Source: Lachnospiraceae bacterium
GTDB lineage: Bacteria > Bacillota > Clostridia > Lachnospirales > Lachnospiraceae
NCBI GenBank assembly: GCA_017889125.1
Contig: JAGHER010000010.1
Location: forward strand, 1 to 49,252
DNA length: 49,252 bases
Direction of reading: 5' to 3'
Shown here: piece after piece, positions 25,299-32,545 of the stretch
Position numbering within the stretch: the stretch's first letter is position 1
Layout: every line of letters begins with the position of its first letter
Position numbers and translations under genes: made by a program
The notes under the pieces: model-generated
The model's database searches: none
Seen by the model: the letters and a program-made list of their open reading frames with translations, nothing else
What the model was told of the DNA's origin: nothing

Positions 25299-25665
25299 CA
25301 CTGCGCCCTCCTCTTTTCCATGTACAGTGTTTTCCTGTTCTTTTTCTCCTGCGCTCTTTGCTTCCCAGCCGCAGATACCGCGCCAGCATCCGTCTTTCCT
25401 CCAAAGATTCCGCTTGCCGGTAGGCCCGGCGCATCTCCTCATATGAATCATCGTCGATAACCTTTTCCTTCCGGGAAAAGAAATGATGGTAGCAAAAATA
25501 TGCCTTCTCGCTTCCCATATCCATCGCCTTTTCCAGGAACAGACGCCCCAGCCTCCGATCCCTTCTGCAGCCTTTTCCCAAAAGCAAAAGCATTCCCAGC
25601 TGAAAACACGCCTCGCTGCTCCCCTCCAGCGTCTGGATCAAAAGCCTGCGCATCTTTCTTTTCAT
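25282..25665 (-). CDS. Small Sel1-repeat protein
   Basis: 127 aa from ATG 25665, which follows a full GGAGGTGATCGG site. One clear Sel1 (TPR-like) repeat, ACFQLGMLLLLGKGCRRDRR then LGRLFLEKAMDMGSEKAYF, is followed by a helical part and a very basic tail (KERRRKRTGKHCTWKRGGR). Sel1 proteins are adaptor scaffolds. It is translationally coupled to the HD hydrolase. Specific role unknown. Confidence 0.7.
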   Translation of the reverse strand: MKRKMRRLLIQTLEGSSEACFQLGMLLLLGKGCRRDRRLGRLFLEKAMDMGSEKAYFCYHHFFSRKEKVIDDDSYEEMRRAYRQAESLEERRMLARYLRLGSKERRRKRTGKHCTWKRGGRSDEGKR

Positions 25666-25767
25666 CCGATCACCTCCACCGCCCAATGTGCGTTCGATTG
25701 TGTTTCCCTTTCTGTCTAACAGCATATCACGCTCTTCTGGGAAAAATGGAAGTTCTTTCCGCGCTGG

Positions 25768-27003
25768 TTAAGCGCTGCCCCCTTCCTGCCGATAATACCC
25801 TCTTGCAAATTTCTTTCCCGTCACCAGGGACCGGGAAACTAATGAAACCGTATCTCCTTCAAAAATCAGCTCTGTCATCACCGGCTCTCTCCACTCCTCC
25901 AAAACCAGCGGCTCCGCCGTTTTCATCTCGCAGGGACAGGCACTTCCCACATTCATGTAAATCCGGTTTCCCGGAAGAATCTCCGCACATCCCTGATACA
26001 GATTCGGAGACAGGTGAGTGTGCCCGGATAAGAAAAGAAAATTCTCCTGGCCATCCAGCAGCTCCTGCAGTGCCCGGTCGCCGCCAAAATATGGCTGAGA
26101 CTGGCTCTGCTTTCGCTGAGGATTGTGGTTAAGAAGCGGCGCATGGCAAAGGATGAGACGCGTGGGCCGACTTGGCTCCGGATTCTCGTGCAAACTGCCC
26201 GGCAGGTTCCACCCTGGCTTTACCTGCAAATTCCCTCCTGACTTCCCTCGCAGCCTTTCTTCCAAAAACGCCAGCTGTCCATCCTTTTTCAGCCGCAGCT
26301 TCCGCCAGTTTCCCGCCCCATGCAGCCCGATAATCTGGATTCCCCCTGCCAGGGCGCAGAAACCGCCTCTGGGATCCGTCTCCAGCTTGACGCCCAGGCT
26401 TTCTGCCTTTTGCGCCATCTGCATAAACAGTCCAAGAAAATCTCCCCTCTTCTCTCCAGCCAAAGGCAAGGGATACCGCGGAAAATCATGATTCCCCGCC
26501 ACTGCCAGCACCGGCGTATCCGGCAGGGCTTCCTCCAGGCATTGGGAAAACAGATGAAACTGCTCCGGAAGCCCGTCATTTACCAGGTCTCCCAGCAGAA
26601 GCACCAGATCCGCTCCCTTCGCCTGACCAAGCACCCATTTAAGCCGTCCCGCCTTACTGGTAAGGTGAAGGTCGCTCATGATGCAGATTTTCCCTTCCGG
26701 GACTCGAGGAAAACTGCGAAAATCCATGGGAACAGGTGTACTTGCCTCCTCCCATCTGGTCAGGCTGCCATCCACCGCCCGGACAGTCACGGATAAAGCC
26801 TCCGGCGGAATCGCCCGGCCGCCTCGAAAATGAAATACGCCCTCGCCGCCCGGCCCGAGCGGAATGCAGGCAAAAGCCGTGTAATCCTCTAGAATCCCAT
26901 TCTCATTACTCCAGAATAATTCTGCCGCCAGATATCCCCGTCCCCGGATCTGATAAATCCCATCTGCACATCCTGGTTTTTCGAAATGAACTGTCAGCTT
27001 CAT
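25768..27003 (-). CDS. Metallophosphoesterase (calcineurin-like)
   Basis: 411 aa from ATG 27003, seven nt after GGGAGG. Residues 1-95 form a beta-rich N-terminal domain (MKLTVHFEKPGCADG). The catalytic domain has all five blocks: IMSDLHL, LLLGDLVND, AVAGNHDFPRYP, ILCHAPLLNH and FLSGHTHLSPN. These bind two metals and hydrolyse phosphomono- or diesters. The insertion of about 60 residues between GNHD and the CHA block (GDFLGLFMQMAQKAESLGVK) is unusual. Here it might act on a nucleotide or cyclic phosphate; the substrate is unknown. It lies 13 nt after the hypothetical gene upstream. Confidence 0.87.
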   Translation of the reverse strand: MKLTVHFEKPGCADGIYQIRGRGYLAAELFWSNENGILEDYTAFACIPLGPGGEGVFHFRGGRAIPPEALSVTVRAVDGSLTRWEEASTPVPMDFRSFPRVPEGKICIMSDLHLTSKAGRLKWVLGQAKGADLVLLLGDLVNDGLPEQFHLFSQCLEEALPDTPVLAVAGNHDFPRYPLPLAGEKRGDFLGLFMQMAQKAESLGVKLETDPRGGFCALAGGIQIIGLHGAGNWRKLRLKKDGQLAFLEERLRGKSGGNLQVKPGWNLPGSLHENPEPSRPTRLILCHAPLLNHNPQRKQSQSQPYFGGDRALQELLDGQENFLFLSGHTHLSPNLYQGCAEILPGNRIYMNVGSACPCEMKTAEPLVLEEWREPVMTELIFEGDTVSLVSRSLVTGKKFARGYYRQEGGSA

Positions 27004-27016
27004 GGCCCTGCCTCCC

Positions 27017-27670
27017 TCAGTCTCGCGGATCCTCGTGTCCATTAGCCTGATCAAGCGCTGCCACACTTTCCGCAATTTCCTTATGTCCCTCAGGCGAAGT
27101 AAGATACTGGAGAATTTCTTCCCTGGTTCCCCGCTTGATGTATTGCTGTATACTGTAGCTGGGGTTCCATTTTGCCGGTACATGCAGGATCAGGCGCAAA
27201 GGATTTTCCTGTTGTTCCAGATGATTTTTCGTCACCGTAAGCCGAACGGTATCAAAATTCTTAAATCCTTCTGCCGGAAAACTAACAGAGCTGCCGTACA
27301 GCTTTTCTGTTTCCCACTCGCCCCAAACCTCTGCGGTTTTATTGGCAAAGAAGGGGATTCGCTCCTGAAGATAATGTTTTGCTTCCTCCGATAAATTTCC
27401 GTTCTGCACATTGCCGGTCATGTCGGTTTCTCTGCTGCATTCGTTTGCACTGGTCATACCGTTTCCCTTACTGCATTCGTCTTCGCCAGTCATTCCCCCG
27501 CTGCACTTTTCCTTATCATTCTTTCCTGAAGCATTCCCATTTCCATGGCGCACTCCCCTGTTTCCGCCTATGTTCCTCTCTATGTTCCTTCCGATATTCC
27601 TCCCTATGTTTTTCCCCATATCTATCCACTTTGCCATCCAGCTACTCCAATTTCTGTTCTTCCTCGTCAT
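27017..27670 (-). CDS. Hypothetical protein with repetitive N-terminus
   Basis: 217 aa, not recognised. Residues 19-38 are a short-period repeat (GKNIGRNIGRNIERNIGG), and residues about 60-90 repeat MTxxxECSxxxx. The folded part starts at about 92 (LSEEAKHYLQERIPFFANKT) and contains LRLILHVPAKWNPSYSIQQY and a C-terminal amphipathic helix. The ATG is two nt after the stop of the PHP gene and the gene ends 13 nt before the metallophosphoesterase, so it is part of the same transcript. The 12-bp DNA repeat at about 27567-27617 may vary in length. Confidence 0.65.
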   Translation of the reverse strand: MTRKNRNWSSWMAKWIDMGKNIGRNIGRNIERNIGGNRGVRHGNGNASGKNDKEKCSGGMTGEDECSKGNGMTSANECSRETDMTGNVQNGNLSEEAKHYLQERIPFFANKTAEVWGEWETEKLYGSSVSFPAEGFKNFDTVRLTVTKNHLEQQENPLRLILHVPAKWNPSYSIQQYIKRGTREEILQYLTSPEGHKEIAESVAALDQANGHEDPRD

Positions 27671-27672
27671 CC

Positions 27673-28410
27673 TTATTTCCCCCTTCCCAGCAACTCTCTC
27701 TCCCCGTTGCCAAAGGCAATCGCATCCGCCTCTTCCCTGGTACAGTGCGCATAGAGCCAGCGCAGCCCCTTTTCCACACTGGGAGGCCGGTGGTTCATCC
27801 GGTGGGCGTCGGAACCCAAATAGGAAACGAATCCCGCCAAAACAAGCCGCCTTGCCCGTGCCGAAATCTCCCGACTGCCATCCTCTTCCAGACTATAGGC
27901 ATTGATCTGCAGGCGGCAGCCCAGATCCAACAGTTTTCGGTCTCCATCCAAATCTTCAAGCCCCAGATACCGTTCCGCGTGCGCAATAATGGGAATCCAG
28001 CCCCCTGCCCTCAGCAAGGATGCCATCTCCACCGCCTCCTCCGGCCGAACCCGGGTGCCGAATTCCGTCAGCACATACCTTGTACCGTTCATGGATGGCA
28101 GCAGCCCTGAAGCAAGGCCATCCAGCGTCTCCTCCATACCGCCCGACTCACACTTCACCTCACAGCCCAGGTAAATCGGTAAAGGAAATGGAGCCATTTT
28201 CGTCTCCTCCTTCAATATCCGGTAATTTTCCCACACCCGATCCCGATACATAAGAAATGCCGAGCTATGGGGCGTGGCAAAAACTGCACGCACCCCCTGC
28301 ACGTAAGAAAGAAACAGCATGGATTTTGACATATCCATAGTAAAAGAACCATCATCCACACCTGGAATAATGTGCATATGAATATCCGTCATTCGTAATT
28401 CGTTCACCAT
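27673..28410 (-). CDS. PHP-family phosphatase, CpsB/YwqE-like
   Basis: 245 aa from the second of two ATGs (five nt after AGGAGG). Metal-binding motifs of the PHP fold are complete: DIHMHIIPGVDDG, FATPHSS, GCEVKCE, IIAHAERY and GSDAHRM. In Firmicutes CpsB-type enzymes are manganese-dependent phosphotyrosine phosphatases of capsule loci, with GVDDG as hallmark. No capsule genes are near, so here it may be recruited for another phosphoester in the RNA/ADP-ribose cluster. The first gene after the ADP-ribosylglycohydrolase, separated by 60 nt. Confidence 0.85.
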   Translation of the reverse strand: MVNELRMTDIHMHIIPGVDDGSFTMDMSKSMLFLSYVQGVRAVFATPHSSAFLMYRDRVWENYRILKEETKMAPFPLPIYLGCEVKCESGGMEETLDGLASGLLPSMNGTRYVLTEFGTRVRPEEAVEMASLLRAGGWIPIIAHAERYLGLEDLDGDRKLLDLGCRLQINAYSLEEDGSREISARARRLVLAGFVSYLGSDAHRMNHRPPSVEKGLRWLYAHCTREEADAIAFGNGERELLGRGK

Positions 28411-28470
28411 CATGTCCTCCTTCCAGAAGTCCGCCGGATTTCCCCTCTTACCATCTACAATCCCCTCAAT

Positions 28471-29685
28471 TCAGCATCCACACCCCGTGCAAAGGTGATC
28501 TGCCATTTCCAAAATCAGCTCCCGCAGCTCCAGATCCCGAAGCCATTTCTCCTCAATTCCTTCAAGGCCAAGCCACGCACCCAGAATATTCCCGGTGACT
28601 GCCCCCGTCGAATCACTGTCTCCGCTGTGATTTACCGCCGCAATCACCCCTTTAGAAAAATCATCGCAATACCGGATACTGCAGTAAACGGCAATGGCCA
28701 GAGTCTCCTCGGCCACCCAGCCTCCGCCCAATTCACAGATATTTTCAATGTCTTCCTTTTCATTTCCCGCAAGCTCCGCAGCCCGGTCTAAAAGGGCTGC
28801 CAGCTTCGGCATAAATCCGCTTTCCGGGAACAGCTCCTGCGCGGTCTCCAAGGCCTCCTTCACTGCATCTGCCAGCCCCATTCCCGGCCGGCTGCCGCCG
28901 TACACGCCAACGCTCACAATATGTGCAAGTACAGCTGCTGGAATATACCCCAGAGGATGACCATGGGTAATCGCCGCCAGCTGAGCGCCAAGCAGATCAA
29001 TTTCTTTCTTGGTAAAGGCTTCATCCGGTTTCCGGTAAAGAGCCGCCGGAGCCACACGCATAATGCCTCCGCAGCCCTTGCTCATGTTGATGGATTCTTC
29101 CAGATCCCCCATGCGTCCGGAGGAAAGCGCACTCAGGCAGGTACTTCCCGGCGCCCTGCACACATACAATTCTGGAATTTCCATCAGCCGGGAATTGGCT
29201 TTACCGGAATTGGCTTTGCTGGCCTTTCCTTTTCCACTCTCCGGACTCTGTCTGCCCATCTGTGTCTGATACCAGTTCAGGTAAGACCGATAAATCTCAT
29301 AAGGGATTTTCTCCGTTTCCTTACCGGCACTGTTTAACAAACCCTCCGCCGTAAACAAGGTCATCTGCGTGTCATCCGAAATAACCGCCTTCCCTTCCTG
29401 AGCATCCAGTTCATACTCGGTTATGCCTTTTTCTCCAAAATGATAGATAATCTGGCTGTAGTACAAAAATTCCACCGGATAACCCAGGGCGTCGCCCACT
29501 GCGCCGCCAATCAGGCAGCCGCGAATCCGATCCTGGGTCAGCGCTGAGGTGTCTTTTGCGACCAGCTCCGTGGTGTCTTTCGTGGCCCTCTCTGTGATGA
29601 TTTCTGCGGTATGTTTTGCAGTGCCTTCTGCGGCAAATTCTGATGCAATTTCCGCGGTGATTTTAGCAGTAATTTCTCTGCTCAT
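28471..29685 (-). CDS. ADP-ribosylglycohydrolase (DraG/ARH family)
   Basis: 404 aa from ATG 29685, where GGAGGAGG precedes; an in-frame ATG at 29784 is possible, but an inverted repeat would then lie in the coding part. The domain starts at IRGCLIGGAVGDALGYPVEF (about 54) and contains ISDDTQMTLFTAEGLL and NHSGDSDSTGAVTGNILGAW, the two metal-binding Asp motifs of ARH enzymes. They cleave ADP-ribose from arginine, serine or other acceptors. The first 50 residues (AKITAEIASEFAAEGTAKHT) are a Thr/Ala/Glu low-complexity stretch of unknown use. With NADAR in the same cluster there are two unrelated ADP-ribose-removing families. Confidence 0.88.
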   Translation of the reverse strand: MSREITAKITAEIASEFAAEGTAKHTAEIITERATKDTTELVAKDTSALTQDRIRGCLIGGAVGDALGYPVEFLYYSQIIYHFGEKGITEYELDAQEGKAVISDDTQMTLFTAEGLLNSAGKETEKIPYEIYRSYLNWYQTQMGRQSPESGKGKASKANSGKANSRLMEIPELYVCRAPGSTCLSALSSGRMGDLEESINMSKGCGGIMRVAPAALYRKPDEAFTKKEIDLLGAQLAAITHGHPLGYIPAAVLAHIVSVGVYGGSRPGMGLADAVKEALETAQELFPESGFMPKLAALLDRAAELAGNEKEDIENICELGGGWVAEETLAIAVYCSIRYCDDFSKGVIAAVNHSGDSDSTGAVTGNILGAWLGLEGIEEKWLRDLELRELILEMADHLCTGCGC

Positions 29686-29731
29686 TTTTTGTTCTGCCTC
29701 CTCCCTTTTTTCCCGGAATTTTCTTCTCACC

Positions 29732-29749
29732 AACAAAATATGTTTTGTT
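29732..29749. promoter_or_regulatory. Inverted repeat before the ADP-ribosylglycohydrolase gene
   Basis: AACAAAA-TATG-TTTTGTT, perfect 7-bp arms, about 50 nt upstream of the chosen ATG. It could be an operator for the RNA-repair cluster or an mRNA hairpin. No convincing -35/-10 pair could be found around it; a TATAAT at 29810-29815 lacks a -35. Confidence 0.4.
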
Positions 29750-29815
29750 CTGATGACAAGACTATACTTCATTTGACTTGACATTCCGTGAACTTATTTC
29801 CGGATTCAAATTATA

Positions 29816-29853
29816 CTTAAAAGGATGCTGATCCTAATTTGGAAAAGCATCCT
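29816..29853 (-). terminator. Terminator after the EcsC gene
   Basis: AGGATGCT and AGCATCCT form an 8-bp stem around a 16-nt loop, followed on the minus strand by TTTTAAG. It lies 18 nt after the stop at 29871 and ends the dynamin/HerA operon. Confidence 0.6.
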
Positions 29854-29870
29854 CTTTATTTCACTTCTTA

Positions 29871-30842
29871 CTACTCCCCAATCCGATTCTGCAGCCTCAT
29901 CAGATACCGCTTTCTGTACTTTAATTCCGCATACTTGATGACTTTGCTGTAATACAGCGGATTCCCTGCACCGCCTACGATTCCCACCACAGGCAGTCCC
30001 TGGATAAACTTTAACAGCACCATATCCACGGCAAAGGCGTCCGCTGTGCGGCTGATCTGTGCCCTCACCTTCTCCGGCCATTCCGCCTTAGAATCTACGT
30101 TCCTGTTGATATCGGCGCCCGAGGCAGCCTCTGCGCCCAATGCCAGGCTATCTTCTGCCACTGTTCCAGCACCTGTTTCTTCCCCGGCATTTGAAACATC
30201 TCCGAAATCCTCGCGCTTCCCTTTACAGTTTCCCTCAATCAGCCTGTCCACCTCATCATTTCCTGCCTCCCAGGCATCCCCCCGGCTTACGGCAGTCTCC
30301 ATCAGCTTCAGGATAAAATACCGCTCTTCATCAGAATCATAAGGATATCCGTATTGCAGTGCCGTCTCATAAACACCTTTCAGCAGAACGCCCACAAACA
30401 TCACAATATCCGGCAGGCCGATTCCCAGTATTCCCAGGCCAATGCCCTCAGCGCTGGTGATTGCCAGATTCCGCAGGTTCCCTGCCCCCGCATCCTTCCG
30501 GGCCTTTTTTAAGGTCTTCCGGCTTGCCTTCACCTGAAAGGCAAACTCCCGAACCTGACAGTCCTCCTGAATAGAAGCCCGATCGTAGGTTTTCTCAATA
30601 ATCCCTGTCCCCTTCTCAAACACCACCCAAAAGGCCTTCCCAAATGCCTTCTGGAGATTATCGAAAACTGCCTTTGGCACCTTATCCGTCAGGGCGGACT
30701 TCCATTTTGGCATACTCTCCTTCTGGGCGGCCCGGCGGAGAGCCTCCTCCTGCCGCTCCAAAAGCTTCCACTCTTTGGCTATGGCGGCCTGATATCGTTT
30801 CTGTTTTGGCTGCATCATCCTGTTGTCCCGATCCTTTCCCAC
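29871..30842 (-). CDS. EcsC family protein
   Basis: 323 aa from GTG 30842; ATG 30818 is the alternative, and neither has a good ribosome site. The EcsC pattern is clear: AITSAEGIGLGILGIGLPDI then VMFVGVLLKGVYETALQYGY, and YFILKLMETAVSRG, with a final GLPVVGIVGGAGN and ...KVIKYAELKYRKRYL. EcsC proteins are membrane-associated helical proteins of unclear function. The low-complexity part at about 205-255 (EETGAGTVAEDSLALGAEAA) is an insertion. Last gene of the operon that contains the dynamin and HerA genes, which supports a membrane-linked role. Confidence 0.82.
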   Translation of the reverse strand: MGKDRDNRMMQPKQKRYQAAIAKEWKLLERQEEALRRAAQKESMPKWKSALTDKVPKAVFDNLQKAFGKAFWVVFEKGTGIIEKTYDRASIQEDCQVREFAFQVKASRKTLKKARKDAGAGNLRNLAITSAEGIGLGILGIGLPDIVMFVGVLLKGVYETALQYGYPYDSDEERYFILKLMETAVSRGDAWEAGNDEVDRLIEGNCKGKREDFGDVSNAGEETGAGTVAEDSLALGAEAASGADINRNVDSKAEWPEKVRAQISRTADAFAVDMVLLKFIQGLPVVGIVGGAGNPLYYSKVIKYAELKYRKRYLMRLQNRIGE

Positions 30843-30855
30843 TGCGGAAATTTTT

Positions 30856-30915
30856 CATTTCAGCATTTTCTGTTTCGGCATTTTCCGTTTCAACATTTTA
30901 TGCTTCAGCACTATT
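30856..30915. repeat. Four 15-bp tandem repeats between the EcsC gene and the preceding gene
   Basis: Units of the form TGTTTCGGCATTTTC at 30856-30870, 30871-30885, 30886-30900 and a weaker 30901-30915. The last overlaps the 3' codons of the upstream gene. They fill nearly the whole gap and displace a ribosome site for the EcsC gene. Confidence 0.65.
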
Positions 30916-31332
30916 ATAATAAAAGCCCAGATCCGTTGCAATAAGCCGTTCGTCGCTGTTCTTCACCAGAACCTGATAGACAAAGCCCTCAGGAAACACC
31001 TTCTCCTCCCACCACTTTTCATCGCTGTCAAGGAGCAGCTTAACATAGCACTTCAACTCATCCGGCGCGCCTAAGACAAACAGGTGCTCATTATTTTTCC
31101 AGATCAAATCCTCCGGAAGCCACAAGCTTCGATAAAGGGGAATCTTCTTTTCAGAAAAATGCAGTACCTCATCCATTGCGCGGTAGGCAATCTCATTTTC
31201 CGGGGTATTTTTCATCCACACTGCCGACCTGGATGAAAGACTTCCGCAGGCAATCCGGTTAATGTAGGTATCCATACGTTTGGCAATTGTTTCAATATAA
31301 GGTCTTGTATTGCTGATAAAATAAATGTTCAT
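30898..31332 (-). CDS. Hypothetical protein in the dynamin/HerA operon
   Basis: 144 aa from ATG 31332, seven nt after GGGAGGG; it overlaps the stop of the preceding gene by four bases or so. Composition is globular and soluble (MNIYFISNTRPYIETIAKRM; EKWWEEKVFPEGFVYQVLVK). No membrane helix, no family recognised. The beginning resembles a small alpha/beta fold. Tight packing means it belongs to the operon. Confidence 0.62.
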   Translation of the reverse strand: MNIYFISNTRPYIETIAKRMDTYINRIACGSLSSRSAVWMKNTPENEIAYRAMDEVLHFSEKKIPLYRSLWLPEDLIWKNNEHLFVLGAPDELKCYVKLLLDSDEKWWEEKVFPEGFVYQVLVKNSDERLIATDLGFYYNSAEA

Positions 31333-31334
31333 TT

Positions 31335-32531
31335 TCAATCCCTCCCCTTATCCAAATAAACTTCCTCTAAAAAGGAAAATGCACCGCTCAACAGCCATGG
31401 AAAAACACACCCAATCCCTAAAAGCCACAAGGATTTCGATACGAAAAAAACGATTATCCCCAGAGTCACAATCCCGGCCAGAACCCCTATCCCCCCATGG
31501 AGATAATACTTTTCAAAAACAAGGCTTACCAGAGCTGCAGCCAGCAGTATCCCTTCTGCCAGCCATATATAGCTGTTGCCGAGTCCTGTATAGAGTAATG
31601 TCATCGCCCCCACATACACAATGCCTGCAGAAAGCAAAAATGCCACAATATCCATACAGCCAAGGACATACTTTTTTGGCAGAAAAGGCTTTTGCCTTTT
31701 CAGCGCCATAATCTGCTCTTCCTGTTCTTTCACTACACTGTTCAGTTTCTGATTCTTCTTCCTGACCAGATCAATATGCAGAGATAGGTTCCCATTTTTT
31801 TCTGCCTGCTGCTGAATCCTCTGTGTCTGCTCCTGTATTCTCTGTGCCCATTCTCGTGACTTTTCTTCTGATTCCCTTATGACAGCATCCAGATATCGAT
31901 CTTTCTCCGCCAATAACCGCTCAAAAGCCTTTTGTGAATCCCTAAGTTCTCTCAGTTTAGCCTGCAATACTGCTGTTTCCTCTCGAAACTGTCCCTCTTT
32001 TCGGCTCATCTCTCGGTAAGCAGCATTCTTTTCCTCCTCTGTTTCCCTGCATTTTCTCTGCTTTTCTTTTATTGTCTGCATCATCTCGATTTGCGCTTTC
32101 TGCAATTTTTCATTCTCCATGTGCAGACAGTAAAGCTGATTTTCAATTTGGCTCATTTCCTCGGATGCGCGGCGTATATAGTATGCCGCTTTATCAAAAT
32201 CCTGCGTTACCCCTAAACCATTTTGATAAAAATAGGCCAGATTATATAACGCCTGAGGAACTCCAAATTCTGCTGCTTTCTGATAATAATCCAAAGCAGC
32301 AATCATATCCTTTGGCACACCTTCTCCATGCTGATACGCAAATCCAAGATTAAAGTATACATTAGGATTTACTTTTTTGCAGGAAGCCGCTTCCTGATAC
32401 CAGAAAACGGCTTTCTCATAATCTTCTTTTTGATAATATAATTCCGCCAGATTATAACATGCATCTCCATCTCGATTCCTGGCCTGATCCATCAGCTCCT
32501 GCAGTTCCCTTGGTGTTTGATTCACATTCAT
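31335..32531 (-). CDS. Sel1-repeat / coiled-coil / membrane protein
   Basis: 398 aa from ATG 32531 (AAGGA ten nt before; a TTG precedes). Three Sel1/TPR repeats at about 20-130 (ACYNLAELYYQKEDYEKAVF, VYFNLGFAYQHGEGVPKDMI, ALYNLAYFYQNGLGVTQDFD). A long Gln/Glu/Lys coiled coil at about 130-280 follows, then four membrane helices (IVAFLLSAGIVYVGAMTLLY and others). The design suggests a membrane-anchored adaptor that holds partner proteins at a distance from the membrane; its partners could be the neighbouring dynamin and HerA proteins. The latter is inference from gene order. Confidence 0.8.
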   Translation of the reverse strand: MNVNQTPRELQELMDQARNRDGDACYNLAELYYQKEDYEKAVFWYQEAASCKKVNPNVYFNLGFAYQHGEGVPKDMIAALDYYQKAAEFGVPQALYNLAYFYQNGLGVTQDFDKAAYYIRRASEEMSQIENQLYCLHMENEKLQKAQIEMMQTIKEKQRKCRETEEEKNAAYREMSRKEGQFREETAVLQAKLRELRDSQKAFERLLAEKDRYLDAVIRESEEKSREWAQRIQEQTQRIQQQAEKNGNLSLHIDLVRKKNQKLNSVVKEQEEQIMALKRQKPFLPKKYVLGCMDIVAFLLSAGIVYVGAMTLLYTGLGNSYIWLAEGILLAAALVSLVFEKYYLHGGIGVLAGIVTLGIIVFFVSKSLWLLGIGCVFPWLLSGAFSFLEEVYLDKGRD

Positions 32532-32545
32532 CAACTTTCATTCCT

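Noticed and set aside
27379-28110. 243-codon plus-strand open frame, very Ser/Phe/Pro-rich
   Set aside because: Mirror of low-complexity coding sequence in the hypothetical and PHP genes.
29810-29815. TATAAT as promoter of the ADP-ribosylglycohydrolase gene
   Set aside because: No acceptable -35 at 16-19 nt and it overlaps the tail of the preceding terminator.
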